This document shows positions 50,964 to 60,733 of a DNA stretch of 64,000 nt, one piece after another. A model generated the notes under the pieces. That model was not told where the DNA came from, did not search any database, and worked only from the letters and a program-made list of their open reading frames with translations. The DNA is from Paraburkholderia caballeronis (lineage in GTDB: Bacteria > Pseudomonadota > Gammaproteobacteria > Burkholderiales > Burkholderiaceae): the NCBI RefSeq assembly GCF_900104845.1, contig NZ_FNSR01000001.1:2232001-2296000 (forward strand), in the 5' to 3' direction. The first letter of the stretch is position 1. Each line of letters starts with the position of its first letter. A program made the translations under genes and the position numbers.

Positions 50964-52415
50964 TCAGCCTTCGGTATGCGCGGCGACGTAGTCCTTCACG
51001 CGCTGCGCGTCGGCCGCGACGACCTCGAAACGCTGCGGCAGCGCCTCCAGCCCCGCGAACGCCGCCGGCCGCTCCGGCTCGCGTTGCAGCGCCTCGCGAA
51101 TCGTCTCGCCGAACTTCACCGGCTGCGCGGTCTCCAGCACGACCATCGGCACGCCCGGCTGAAGATGCTCGCGCGCGACCTTCACGCCGTCGGCCGTGTG
51201 CGTGTCGATCATCGTGTCGTAGCGCGAGAACACGTCGCGGATCGTCGCGATCCGGTCCGCGTGGCTGCTGCGGCCCGACACGAAGCCGAACTGCGCGACG
51301 CGCGCGAAGTCGCCGCTCGCCGCGAGGTCGAAACCGCCCTTCTGCTCGACGTCCGCGAACAACTGGCGCACGCGCGCCGGATCGCGGCCGAGCAGGTCGT
51401 ACACGAAACGCTCGAAGTTCGACGCCTTCGAGATGTCCATGCTCGGGCTGCTCGTGTGCCACGTTTCGGCCGAACCGCGCACACGGTAGATACCGGTGCG
51501 GAAGAACTCGTCGAGCACGTCGTTCTCGTTCGTCGCGACGACGAGCTTCTCGATCGGCAGCCCCATCATCCGCGCGATGTGGCCCGCGCACACGTTGCCG
51601 AAGTTGCCGGACGGCACCGTGAACGACACGCGCTCGTCGTTCGACTTCGTCGCCGCGAAATAACCGGCGAAGTAATAGACGACCTGCGCGACGACGCGCG
51701 CCCAGTTGATCGAGTTGACCGTGCCGATCTTGTGCTGCGCCTTGAACGCATGATCGTTCGACACCGCCTTCACGATGTCCTGGCAGTCGTCGAACACGCC
51801 CTCGACCGCCAGGTTGAAGATGTTCGGGTCTTGCAGGCTGAACATCTGCGCGGTCTGGAACGGGCTCATCTTGCGGTGCGGCGACAGCATGAACACGCGC
51901 ACGCCCTTCTTGCCGCGCATCGCGTATTCGGCCGCGCTGCCGGTGTCGCCGGACGTCGCGCCGAGGATGTTCAACTGCTGCCCTGCCTTTGCGAGCGCGT
52001 ACTCGAACAGGTTGCCGAGCAGTTGCATCGCCATGTCCTTGAACGCGAGCGTCGGCCCGTTCGACAGTTCGAGCAGCGCGAGCGGCGCGCCGTTCTCGAC
52101 GCCGAGCGAACGCAGCGGCGTGATCTTCGCCGCGTTCTCGCCGTGGCGCACGTTGCAGTACGTCGCCGCCGTGTAGGTGCGGCGCGTCAGATCGCGCAGG
52201 TCGTGGGCCGGAACGTCGTCGCAGAACTTCGACAGGATCTCGAACGCGAGGTCCGCATACGACAGGCCGCGCCAGCGCGCGAGTTCGTCCGCGCCGATCG
52301 TCGGATAGTCGGCCGGCAGATACAGGCCGCCGTCGCGCGCGAGGCCGCCGAGCAGGATGTCGGAGAAGGAGTGATGCTCGCCGGCGCCCGCGCCGCGCGT
52401 GGAAACGTAGTTCAT
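50964..52415 (-). CDS. thrC: Threonine synthase ThrC
   Basis: A 483-residue PLP enzyme converting O-phosphohomoserine to threonine. The PLP lysine is K126 (SNGPTLAFKDMAMQ), the phosphate loop is GATSGDTGSAAEYAMRG, and the fungal/proteobacterial class II length is present. It lies 13 bp after hom, so hom-thrC are translated from one message. The start is MNYVSTRGAGAGEHHSFSD. Confidence 0.97.
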   Translation of the reverse strand: MNYVSTRGAGAGEHHSFSDILLGGLARDGGLYLPADYPTIGADELARWRGLSYADLAFEILSKFCDDVPAHDLRDLTRRTYTAATYCNVRHGENAAKITPLRSLGVENGAPLALLELSNGPTLAFKDMAMQLLGNLFEYALAKAGQQLNILGATSGDTGSAAEYAMRGKKGVRVFMLSPHRKMSPFQTAQMFSLQDPNIFNLAVEGVFDDCQDIVKAVSNDHAFKAQHKIGTVNSINWARVVAQVVYYFAGYFAATKSNDERVSFTVPSGNFGNVCAGHIARMMGLPIEKLVVATNENDVLDEFFRTGIYRVRGSAETWHTSSPSMDISKASNFERFVYDLLGRDPARVRQLFADVEQKGGFDLAASGDFARVAQFGFVSGRSSHADRIATIRDVFSRYDTMIDTHTADGVKVAREHLQPGVPMVVLETAQPVKFGETIREALQREPERPAAFAGLEALPQRFEVVAADAQRVKDYVAAHTEG

Positions 52416-52428
52416 TGCAGTGTCCGCG

Positions 52429-53760
52429 TTAGTTCAGCGCTTCCATCCGGAGCTTCGTGACCGACGACACGACGGTCGCCAGCTTCTCGATCCGCGCGAT
52501 CGCCGCGTTGACGCTCTTTTCGAGCGTCTCGTGCGTGATCAGGATGATGTCGGTCTCGGCCTTGCCCTGCGCGTCCACCTGCTCCGATTCCTTTTGCAGC
52601 AGCGCGTCGATCGAGATGCCGCTGTCCGCGAGAATGCGCGTGATGTCGGCCATCACGCCGCGCTCGTCGGCGACGCGCAGGCGCAGGTAATAACCGCTCG
52701 TCACTTCGTCGATCGGCAGGATCGGCGTGTTCGACAGGCTGTCCGGCTGGAACGCGAGATGCGGCACGCGATGCTCGGGGTCCGCCGTGTGCAGGCGCGT
52801 GACGTCGACGAGATCCGCGACGACCGCCGACGCGGTCGGCTCCGCGCCCGCGCCCTTGCCGTAGTACAGCGTCGTGCCGACCGCGTCGCCGTGCACGACG
52901 ACCGCGTTCATCGCGCCTTCGACGTTCGCGAGCAGGCGCTTGCCCGGAATCAGCGTCGGGTGCACGCGCAGCTCGATGCCGGCGTCGGTGCGCCGCGCGA
53001 TGCCGAGCAGCTTGATCCGGTAGCCGAGTTCCTCCGCATAACGGATGTCGATCGCGTCGAGCTTGCTGATCCCTTCGACGTACGCCTTGTCGAACTGCAC
53101 CGGCACGCCGAACGCGATCGCGCTCATGATCGTCGCCTTGTGCGCGGCGTCGACGCCTTCGATGTCGAAGGTCGGGTCTGCTTCCGCGTAGCCGAGTTCC
53201 TGCGCGGCCTTCAGCGCGGTCGCGAAGTCGAGCCCGCGCTCGCGCATCTCGGACAGGATGTAGTTCGTCGTGCCGTTGATGATGCCGGCGATGTACTGGA
53301 TGCGGTTCGCGGTGAGCCCTTCGCGCAGCGCCTTGATGATCGGGATGCCGCCCGCGACCGCCGCCTCGAACGCGACCATCACGCCCTTCGCGCGCGCGGC
53401 CTCGAAAATCTCGGTGCCGTGGACCGCGAGCAATGCCTTGTTCGCGGTGACCACGTGCTTGCCGTTCGCGAGCGCGCGCAGCACCAGTTCACGCGCGACG
53501 CCGGTGCCGCCGATCATTTCCGCGACGATCGAAATCGACGGGTCGTCGACGACCGCGTTGAAGTCGCTCGTCACGTCGACCGTGCCGGCGTCCGCGCCGA
53601 GCGCGGCCGCGGCCTTCGCCGGGTTGCGGACCGCGATGCGCGCGACCTCGATGCCGCGGCCCGCGCGGCGTTTGATTTCTTCCTGGTTGCGGCGCAGTAC
53701 CGTGAAGGTGCCGCTGCCTACCGTGCCGAAGCCCAGCAGTCCAACTTTGATCGGTTCCAT
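52429..53760 (-). CDS. hom: Homoserine dehydrogenase Hom
   Basis: A 443-residue monofunctional NAD(P)-dependent enzyme: aspartate semialdehyde to homoserine. N-terminal Rossmann GLLGFGTVGSGTF, the catalytic region GIINGTTNYILSEM with EADPTFDIEGVDAAHKATI, and a C-terminal ACT domain (YYLRLRVADERGVMADIT) for threonine feedback. It lies between alaA (55 bp) and thrC (13 bp). Confidence 0.97.
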   Translation of the reverse strand: MEPIKVGLLGFGTVGSGTFTVLRRNQEEIKRRAGRGIEVARIAVRNPAKAAAALGADAGTVDVTSDFNAVVDDPSISIVAEMIGGTGVARELVLRALANGKHVVTANKALLAVHGTEIFEAARAKGVMVAFEAAVAGGIPIIKALREGLTANRIQYIAGIINGTTNYILSEMRERGLDFATALKAAQELGYAEADPTFDIEGVDAAHKATIMSAIAFGVPVQFDKAYVEGISKLDAIDIRYAEELGYRIKLLGIARRTDAGIELRVHPTLIPGKRLLANVEGAMNAVVVHGDAVGTTLYYGKGAGAEPTASAVVADLVDVTRLHTADPEHRVPHLAFQPDSLSNTPILPIDEVTSGYYLRLRVADERGVMADITRILADSGISIDALLQKESEQVDAQGKAETDIILITHETLEKSVNAAIARIEKLATVVSSVTKLRMEALN

Positions 53761-53815
53761 GCAGCGTGTGTTCGAATAGGAAATTGAAGGAAAACGTTCG
53801 GTGCGCCGGCGGCCG

Positions 53816-55054
53816 TCAGGCCGAATGGCGCTTGCGATAGCCGTCGAGGAAACGCGCGATCCGGTTGATCGAGTCGGTCAGGTCGTCCACGTTCGGCAGG
53901 AACACGACGCGGAAGTGGTCCGGCTGCTTCCAGTTGAAGCCGGTGCCCTGCACGAGCAGCACGCGCTCCGCGAGCAGCAGGTCGAGGATGAACTGCTGGT
54001 CGTCCTCGATCGGATAGAGCTTCGGGTCGAGGCGCGGGAACATGTACAGCGCCGCCTCGGGCTTCACGCAGGTGACGCCCGGAATCGACGTCAGCATGTT
54101 GTACGCGAGTTCGCGCTGGCGGTACAGCCGGCCGCCCGGCAGGATCAGTTCGTTGATGCTCTGGTAGCCGCCGAGCGCGGTCTGGATCGCGTACTGGCCC
54201 GGCACGTTCGCGCACAGGCGCATCGACGCGAGGATGCCGAGCCCTTCGATGTAGTCCTTCGCGCGGCGGCGGTTCTCGCCCGTCATGCCGGACAGGAACA
54301 TCCAGCCCGCGCGGTAGCCGCACGCGCGGTAGCTCTTCGACAGGCTGTTCAGCGTGACGGTCAGCACGTCCTCGGACAGCGAGCCGAGCGCCGTGTGCGT
54401 CTTGCCGTCGTAGACGATCTTGTCGTACACCTCGTCCGCGAAGATGATGAGCCCGTGTTCGCGCGCGATCGCGACGAGCCCCTTCAGCAGTTCATCGGAA
54501 TACAGCGCGCCGGTCGGGTTGTTCGGGTTGATGACGACGAGCGCGCGCGTGTTCGGCGTGATCTTCGCGCGGATGTCGTCGAGGTCGGGCATCCACGCGT
54601 TCGACTCGTCGCAGATGTAGTGGATCGGCGTGCCGCCGGACAGGCTCACGGCGGCGGTCCACAGCGGATAGTCCGGCGCGGGCAGCAGCACTTCGTCGCC
54701 GTCGTTGAGCAGCGCCTGCATCGCCATCACGATCAGCTCGGACGCGCCGTTGCCGACGTAGATGTCGTCCAGCTCGACGCCCTTCACGCCCTTCTGCTGC
54801 GCGTAGTGCATGATCGCCTTGCGCGCCGCGAACACGCCCTTCGAATCCGAATAACCCGACGAACCCGGCAGGTTCAGGATCATGTCCTGGATCACCTCGT
54901 CCGGCGCGTCGAAGCCGAACGGCGCGAGGTTGCCGATGTTCAGCTTGATGATGCGGTGGCCTTCTTCTTCGAGGCGCTTCGCGTGTTCGAGCACCGGGCC
55001 GCGAATGTCGTAGCAGACGTTCTGCAGCTTGTTGGATTTCAGGATCGGTTTCAC
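53816..55054 (-). CDS. alaA: Alanine aminotransferase AlaA-like PLP enzyme
   Basis: A 412-residue class I/II aminotransferase. It is closely similar to E. coli AlaA (YfbQ): KLQNVCYDIRGPVLEHAKRLEEEG and VLVQGTGFNWKQPDH are shared in pattern. PLP Lys240 is in LNSLSKSYRACGYRAGW, and NPNNPTGALYS and FADEVYDKIVYDG are standard. It makes alanine from pyruvate and glutamate. The start is the GTG at 55054 (VKPILKSNK); no ATG is nearby. Being directly upstream of hom-thrC it likely shares the transcript, as is common in betaproteobacteria. Confidence 0.93.
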   Translation of the reverse strand: MKPILKSNKLQNVCYDIRGPVLEHAKRLEEEGHRIIKLNIGNLAPFGFDAPDEVIQDMILNLPGSSGYSDSKGVFAARKAIMHYAQQKGVKGVELDDIYVGNGASELIVMAMQALLNDGDEVLLPAPDYPLWTAAVSLSGGTPIHYICDESNAWMPDLDDIRAKITPNTRALVVINPNNPTGALYSDELLKGLVAIAREHGLIIFADEVYDKIVYDGKTHTALGSLSEDVLTVTLNSLSKSYRACGYRAGWMFLSGMTGENRRRAKDYIEGLGILASMRLCANVPGQYAIQTALGGYQSINELILPGGRLYRQRELAYNMLTSIPGVTCVKPEAALYMFPRLDPKLYPIEDDQQFILDLLLAERVLLVQGTGFNWKQPDHFRVVFLPNVDDLTDSINRIARFLDGYRKRHSA

Positions 55055-55588
55055 GGCTGGCTGTCGGTTGTGTGGATGCTTGAATCGGATGGCTTCGGCC
55101 GGATTGCGTCGGAGTCGGTGCGGTTTTCCGGGTGCGGACGGTCGCCGGGCCGGCCGGACGGAACGGGTGAACGGCGCGGGCCGCCGGATCACCGGCTGAT
55201 TCCCGCTGGACCGACGCGGCTGCCGCGTTGCATCCCCCGAGCGCGCAATCTGCGTCCCCTGCGTCGCTGCGCCGGGCTTCGTCGCCCGGCGAAAGCCGGA
55301 GCGCCGGCAACCGCCACGAACCGCAAACAGACGCGGCAACGGCGCGAAAACAGCACGTAAGCGGCTGATAGCAGCGTGATGGGCGGGATTCGGACGAGCC
55401 GCAGCTTGTGGCGCGGACGGCGGGCGAAGCGGGAGGCGCCGCGGCGACGGCTAAAAAGTTATAATTTAGCGGATTTTGGCCGACTTCCGCAATGCGCGGC
55501 GCGCCGCCGGCCGGCGCCCGTCGACGCAAGTCAACGCGACGTGGCGGGGCCGGCCCGCTCCTCGAACCGCGATCACCCGGAAACCGTT
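55055..55588. other. 534-bp spacer between alaA and the Mth938-like gene
   Basis: No gene recognised on either strand. Near 55460-55465 a consensus TATAAT on the plus strand (AGTTATAATTTAG) could serve the Mth938-like gene 125 bp further on. The left part is GC-rich with no clear promoter for alaA. Confidence 0.5.
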
Positions 55589-55963
55589 TTGAAACTACAC
55601 CAGGACGCACACGGCGCGCTGAACACCGTCACCGGTTACGGCGCCGACTACGTCGAAGTCAATCTCGAACGCCATACCGGCAGCATCATCGTGCTGCCGG
55701 AGTCGCCGGTCGTCGAATGGCCGGTCGCCGCGTTCGACGCGCTCACCCCCGAGCTTTTCGCGATGCTGCTCGCGCCGGCCCCCGAGGTCGTCGTGTTCGG
55801 CAGCGGCGAGCGGCTGCGCTTCCCGCATCCGCGGCTCACCGCGGCGCTCACCGCGAAACGCATCGGCGTCGAGGCGATGGACTTCAAGGCCGCCTGCCGC
55901 ACTTACAACATCCTGATGGCCGAAGGGCGCAGGGTCGCGGCGGCGCTGCTGATCGAGCGCTGA
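55589..55963 (+). CDS. Mth938-like domain protein (DUF498/NDUFAF3 family)
   Basis: A 124-residue protein with a Mth938-type fold: TGYGADYVEVNLERHTGSIIVLPE, PELFAMLLAPAPEVVVFGSGERLRFP and EAMDFKAACRTYNILMAEGRRVAAALL. Eukaryotic relatives are complex I assembly factors; the bacterial role is not known. The start is a TTG at 55589 (LKLHQDAHG) following CCGGAAACC; I see no ATG. It is followed 121 bp later by arnT, probably a separate unit. Confidence 0.82.
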   Translation: MKLHQDAHGALNTVTGYGADYVEVNLERHTGSIIVLPESPVVEWPVAAFDALTPELFAMLLAPAPEVVVFGSGERLRFPHPRLTAALTAKRIGVEAMDFKAACRTYNILMAEGRRVAAALLIER

Positions 55964-56084
55964 TCCCCCGTTCCTTAAGCTTTGCCGGCCCGTAATGGCG
56001 TACACTGCGCGCCGCGCATGACGCGCGGGGCCGTGCCGCCGCCGCACGCGCCGCACTTCCGAACGACCAACAGGCTGGAATTCC

Positions 56085-57776
56085 ATGAACGATACGCCTT
56101 CGAGGCTGCCGCTCAACCGCACCGCATTGCTGCTGCTCGTGGCGGCGCTCGCCGTGATCTGGTTCGTGCCGCTCGGCTGGCGCCACCTGCTGCCGAGCGA
56201 CGAAGGCCGGTACGCGGAGATGGCGCGCGAGATGCTGGCGTCCGGCGACTGGATCACGCCGCGCTACAACGACTACAAGTATTTCGAGAAACCGCCGCTG
56301 CAAACGTGGGCGAACGCGCTGACATTCATGGCGTTCGGCCTCGGCGAATGGCAGGCGCGCCTGTACACCGCGCTGACCGGCTTCGCCGGCATCCTGCTGG
56401 TCGGTTTCACCGGCGCGCGGGTGTTCAACGCGGCGACCGGCTTCTTCGCTGCGCTCGCGCTCGCGTGCGCGCCGTACTGGAACCTGATGGGCCACTTCAA
56501 CACGCTCGACATGGGCCTGTCGTTCTGGATGGAGCTGTCGCTGTGCGCGCTGCTGCTCGCGCAGCGGCCCGGGCTGCCGTCGCGCGGCGTGCGTGGGTGG
56601 ATGTGGGTGTGCTGGGCCGCGATGGCGCTGTCGGTGCTGTCCAAGGGCCTCGTCGGGCTGATCCTGCCGGGCGCGGTGCTCGTGCTGTACACGCTCGCCG
56701 CGCGCGACTGGGCGCTGTGGAAGCGGCTCTATCTCGTGAGCGGGCTGATCGTGTTCTTCGCGATCGTCACGCCGTGGTTCGTGCTGGTCCAGCAGCGCAA
56801 TCCCGAGTTCTTCAACTTCTTTTTCGTCGTCCAGCAGTTCCGCCGTTATCTGACGCCGGAGCAGAACCGCCCCGGCGCGTTGTACTACTTCGTGCCGGTG
56901 CTGATCGTCGGGTTCCTGCCGTGGCTGTCCGTTGCGTTCCAGAGCTTCCGGCACGCGCTGCGGATGCCGCGCCAGCCGAACGGCTTCGCGCCGGTCACGC
57001 TGCTCGTCGTCTGGAGCGCGTTCATCTTCGTGTTCTTCAGCGCGTCGCATTCGAAGCTGATCTCGTACACGCTGCCGATCGCGCCGGCGCTCGCGCTGGT
57101 GATCGGCGCGTATCTGCCGCTGATGACGCGCGCGCAGTGGCAGCGGCTTCTGAGCGGCTACGCGGTGTTCCTCGTCGTCGCCGCGTTCGGCGCGCTGTTC
57201 CTCGGCCGGCTCGGCGACGCGCGCAACCCGAACGCGCTGTATCGCGAATTCCAGTTGTGGGTCTATGCGGCGCTCGCAGCCGGTTTCGTGCTCACGCTCG
57301 TCGCGCTGTGGCTGAACCGCCGCAGCCGCGACCCGCAGACGGCGCGCACCGGACCGGCGATCGCGTTCGGCGCCGGCTGGCTGCTGCTCGCGACGATCGC
57401 CGGCACCGGGCACGACGTATTCGGCACGGTCAGTTCCGGCGCGCCGCTCGCGCCGGCCGTGCGCTCGGCGATCGCCGCGCTGCCGCCCGGCACGCCGTTC
57501 TACTCGGTCGGCGTGCTCGACCATACGATCCCGTTCTACGTGCGCCACTCGATGATCATGGTGCAGACGACCGACGAACTCGCGTTCGGCATCTCGCAGG
57601 AGCCGCAAAAATGGGTTCCGACCATCGACGAGTGGAAACAGCGCTGGGTCGCGTCGCACTATGCGCTCGCGCTGCTGCCGGCCCAGCGCTACGAACAACT
57701 GGCCGCCGACGGCCTGCCGATGCAGGTCGTCGCGCGCGACGCGCGGCGCGTGATCGTCGAGCGATCGCGCCCGTGA
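56085..57776 (+). CDS. arnT: ArnT-family undecaprenyl-phosphate L-Ara4N transferase
   Basis: A 563-residue GT83/GT-C membrane enzyme with about 12 helices and a C-terminal periplasmic domain. The first loop has the acidic site PSDEGRYAEMAREMLASGDW followed by YNDYKYFEKPPLQTW, hallmarks of ArnT. It transfers 4-amino-4-deoxy-L-arabinose from undecaprenyl phosphate to lipid A (and in Burkholderia also to the inner core), lowering its negative charge and giving polymyxin resistance. It is the first gene of the arn cluster. TACACT at 56001-56006 is a weak -10 candidate. Confidence 0.92.
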   Translation: MNDTPSRLPLNRTALLLLVAALAVIWFVPLGWRHLLPSDEGRYAEMAREMLASGDWITPRYNDYKYFEKPPLQTWANALTFMAFGLGEWQARLYTALTGFAGILLVGFTGARVFNAATGFFAALALACAPYWNLMGHFNTLDMGLSFWMELSLCALLLAQRPGLPSRGVRGWMWVCWAAMALSVLSKGLVGLILPGAVLVLYTLAARDWALWKRLYLVSGLIVFFAIVTPWFVLVQQRNPEFFNFFFVVQQFRRYLTPEQNRPGALYYFVPVLIVGFLPWLSVAFQSFRHALRMPRQPNGFAPVTLLVVWSAFIFVFFSASHSKLISYTLPIAPALALVIGAYLPLMTRAQWQRLLSGYAVFLVVAAFGALFLGRLGDARNPNALYREFQLWVYAALAAGFVLTLVALWLNRRSRDPQTARTGPAIAFGAGWLLLATIAGTGHDVFGTVSSGAPLAPAVRSAIAALPPGTPFYSVGVLDHTIPFYVRHSMIMVQTTDELAFGISQEPQKWVPTIDEWKQRWVASHYALALLPAQRYEQLAADGLPMQVVARDARRVIVERSRP

Positions 57777-57926
57777 CACCCCGGCCGCGCGGGCGGCCCC
57801 GCCGCATGCGCGATAATCGCGGCCGTGCGCCCGCCGCGGCGGCCTGGCCGCGCGGCGCGCGACAGCGCCCGCGGCCCACCGCGGCGCGGCCGCCCAACGC
57901 CCAACCGACCCGATACTGAACCGTCG

Positions 57927-58298
57927 ATGAATCCCGTTTCCCTGATCTGCATCCTCGCCGGCGTCGCGCTGAACGCGTGCGCGCAACTGTTGCTGAAGGC
58001 CGGCGTCAACGCCGTTGGACACTTCGAATTCACCCGTGCGAACATCCTGCCAGTCGGCCTGAAGCTCGCGACGCAACTGCCGATCATCGGCGGGCTCGCG
58101 TGCTACGTGGTCAGCGTGGTCGTCTGGATCGTCGGGCTGTCGCGCGTCGACGTGTCGATCGCGTACCCGATGCTGTCGCTCGGCTACGTGGTCAACGCGT
58201 TCGCCGCGTGGTATCTGTTCGGCGAAGTGCTGAGCATGCAGCGGCTCGTCGGCATCGGCATCATTCTCGTCGGCGTGTTCGTGCTCGCGCGCAGCTAG
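57927..58298 (+). CDS. SMR-type flippase subunit, ArnE/ArnF-like
   Basis: A 123-residue, four-helix small multidrug resistance-type membrane protein. It begins MNPVSLICILAGVALNACAQ and contains LSRVDVSIAYPMLSLGYVVN, both family-typical. In E. coli ArnE and ArnF form a heterodimer that flips undecaprenyl-phosphate-L-Ara4N. Only one such gene is found here, so it probably homodimerises or pairs with a product encoded elsewhere. Position inside the arn cluster supports the role. Confidence 0.87.
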   Translation: MNPVSLICILAGVALNACAQLLLKAGVNAVGHFEFTRANILPVGLKLATQLPIIGGLACYVVSVVVWIVGLSRVDVSIAYPMLSLGYVVNAFAAWYLFGEVLSMQRLVGIGIILVGVFVLARS

Positions 58299-58417
58299 CG
58301 CGCCGCCGCCCGGTCCGGCCCCGTCTGGCCCACCCGGCCCACCCGGCCCCATAAGCGCCGCGTAAGGATTGCCGAGGCATCCTTGCGCCCGTTCCACCCT
58401 TTGCGAGCCCAGCATCC

Positions 58418-59569
58418 ATGACCCAGCCCTCCGTCCCGTTCCTGCCGTTCGTGCGCCCCGAAATCGACGAGGAAACCATCCAGGGCGTCGTCGACGTGCT
58501 GCGCTCCGGCTGGATCACCACCGGCCCGCAGAACCAGGCGTTCGAGGCCGCGCTGTCCGGATTCTGCGGCGGCCGCCCGGTGCGCACGTTCAATTCCGGC
58601 ACCGCGACGCTCGAAATCGGGCTGCGGATCGCCGGTGTCGGTCCGGGCGACGAGGTCATCACGACGCCCGCGTCGTGGGTCGCGACCAGCAACGTGGTCT
58701 ACGAGGTCGGCGCGACGCCGGTGTTCGTCGACATCGACCCGCGCACGCGCAACATCGACCTCGACCGGATCGAAGCCGCGATCACGCCGCGCACGAAGGC
58801 GATCATCCCGGTCTATCTGGCGGGCCTGCCGGTCGACATGGACCGGCTGTACGAGATCGCGCGCGCGCACCGGCTGCGCGTGATCGAGGACGCCGCGCAG
58901 GCGTTCGGCTCGACGTGGAACGGCGAGCGGATCGGCAAGCTCGGCGACCTGGTGTCGTTCAGCTTCCACGCGAACAAGAACCTGACGTCGATCGAGGGCG
59001 GCGCGCTGGTGCTCAACGACGAGGCGGAGGCGGTGCTCGCGCAGAAATACCGGCTGCAGGGGATCACGCGCACCGGCTTCGACGGGATGGACTGCGACGT
59101 GCTCGGCGGCAAGTACAATCTCACCGACGTGGCCGCGCGCGTCGGCCTCGGGCAACTGAAGCACCTCGAACGGTTCACCGCGCGGCGCCGCGAACTGGCG
59201 CGCGCGTACTTCGCGGGTTTCGCGGACGGCGCGGCGGTCGGGCTCGGCGTCGGCCTGCCGGTCGCGGATTTCGCGAACAGCAACTGGCACATGTTCCAGA
59301 TCACGCTGCCGCTGGAAAAACTGGATATCGACCGCGCGGGCTTCATGGCGGAACTGAAGGAACGCGGGATCGGCTCGGGCGTGCATTACCCGGCGATTCA
59401 CCTGTTCACGCTGTACCGCCAGCGCGGGTTCGGGCCGGGCATGTTCCCGCACGCGGAGCGCTTCGGCGCGACGACGGTCACGCTGCCGCTCTTCACGCAG
59501 ATGACCGGCGACGACGTCGCGCGGGTGTGCGGCGCGGTGAACGAAATCTGCGAACGGCACGGCCGGTAA
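58418..59569 (+). CDS. arnB: UDP-L-Ara4N aminotransferase ArnB
   Basis: A 383-residue DegT/DnrJ/EryC1 PLP enzyme that aminates UDP-4-ketopentose with glutamate. The PLP Lys187 is in SFSFHANKNLTSIEGG. Also visible are FNSGTATLEIGLRIAG, the IEDAAQAFGSTWNG segment and the VHYPAIHLFTLYRQRGF C-terminal region. The ATG at 58418 is in CATCCATG. It precedes arnC. Confidence 0.95.
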   Translation: MTQPSVPFLPFVRPEIDEETIQGVVDVLRSGWITTGPQNQAFEAALSGFCGGRPVRTFNSGTATLEIGLRIAGVGPGDEVITTPASWVATSNVVYEVGATPVFVDIDPRTRNIDLDRIEAAITPRTKAIIPVYLAGLPVDMDRLYEIARAHRLRVIEDAAQAFGSTWNGERIGKLGDLVSFSFHANKNLTSIEGGALVLNDEAEAVLAQKYRLQGITRTGFDGMDCDVLGGKYNLTDVAARVGLGQLKHLERFTARRRELARAYFAGFADGAAVGLGVGLPVADFANSNWHMFQITLPLEKLDIDRAGFMAELKERGIGSGVHYPAIHLFTLYRQRGFGPGMFPHAERFGATTVTLPLFTQMTGDDVARVCGAVNEICERHGR

Positions 59570-59692
59570 GCGGTGAGCCGCAGTTCGCAGCCCGGTCCGT
59601 CAGGCGGTTCGCTGCGGCGCAGCACAGAGGGAACGGCGGTCGGCGCGCGACTCACGCCCCGCCATCGATACGAAAACGGAAAACACGCACAG

Positions 59693-60733
59693 ATGACTCA
59701 AACGGAACACCGCACCCTGACACCGGACACGCCGGAAGTCTCGGTCATCATCCCGGTCTACAACGAGGAGGCCGGGCTGACCGCGCTGTTCACGCGCCTT
59801 TACCCGGCGCTCGACGCGCTCGGCACGTCGTACGAGGTGATCTTCATCAACGACGGCAGCCGCGACCGCTCGCCCGCGATGCTCGCCGAGCAGTTCCGCA
59901 AGCGCCCGGACGCGACCCGCGTGATCCTGCTGAACGGCAACTACGGCCAGCACATGGCGATCCTCGCGGGCTTCGAGCAGTCGCGCGGGCAGATCGTCAT
60001 CACGCTGGACGCGGACCTGCAGAATCCGCCCGAGGAAATCGGCAAGCTGGTCGCGAAGATGCGCGAAGGCTACGACTACGTCGGCACGATCCGGATGCAG
60101 CGTCAGGACAGCCTGTGGCGGCGCAAGGCGTCGCTGATGATGAACCGGCTGCGCGAACGCATCACGCGGATCAAGATGACCGACCAGGGCTGCATGCTGC
60201 GCGCGTACAACCGCCAGATCATCGACACGATCAACCGCTGCGGCGAGATCAACACTTTCATCCCGGCGCTCGCGTACACGTTCGCGCAGAACCCGGTCGA
60301 GATCGACGTCGCGCACGAAGAACGCTTCGCCGGCGAATCGAAGTATTCGCTGTACAGCCTGATCCGGCTGAACTTCGACCTCGTGACCGGCTTCTCGGTC
60401 GTGCCGCTGCAATGGCTGTCGTTCATCGGCGTGATCCTGTCGCTCGGCTCGGCCGGTCTCTTCGTGCTGCTGCTGATCCGCCGCTTCATCATCGGCGCGG
60501 AAGTGCAAGGCGTGTTCACGCTGTTCGCGATCACGTTCTTCCTGCTCGGCGTGATCATCTTCGCGCTCGGCCTGCTCGGCGAATACATCGGGCGCATCTA
60601 CCAGCAGGTGCGCGCGCGGCCGCGCTACCTCGTGCAGACGATCCTCGAAGAGCGCAACGGCCAGCCGGTCGCCGCGGCGCCGGACCAGCAGGTCGTGCAG
60701 CCGTCGATCGCGCAGCAGGGAGCCCAGCGATGA
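59693..60733 (+). CDS. arnC: Undecaprenyl-phosphate 4-formamido-L-arabinose transferase ArnC
   Basis: A 346-residue GT2 family enzyme with two C-terminal membrane helices. The GT-A fold begins VSVIIPVYNEEAGLTALF and has INDGSRDRS and the metal DxD region LDADLQNPPEEI. It moves 4-formamido-arabinose from UDP to undecaprenyl phosphate. The end overlaps the next gene (ATGA at 60730). Confidence 0.95.
   Translation: MTQTEHRTLTPDTPEVSVIIPVYNEEAGLTALFTRLYPALDALGTSYEVIFINDGSRDRSPAMLAEQFRKRPDATRVILLNGNYGQHMAILAGFEQSRGQIVITLDADLQNPPEEIGKLVAKMREGYDYVGTIRMQRQDSLWRRKASLMMNRLRERITRIKMTDQGCMLRAYNRQIIDTINRCGEINTFIPALAYTFAQNPVEIDVAHEERFAGESKYSLYSLIRLNFDLVTGFSVVPLQWLSFIGVILSLGSAGLFVLLLIRRFIIGAEVQGVFTLFAITFFLLGVIIFALGLLGEYIGRIYQQVRARPRYLVQTILEERNGQPVAAAPDQQVVQPSIAQQGAQR

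Noticed and set aside
58305-58365. Short CCACCCGGCC direct repeats between the arnE/F-like gene and arnB
   Set aside because: Two imperfect copies in very GC-rich sequence; expected by chance and without a functional pattern.
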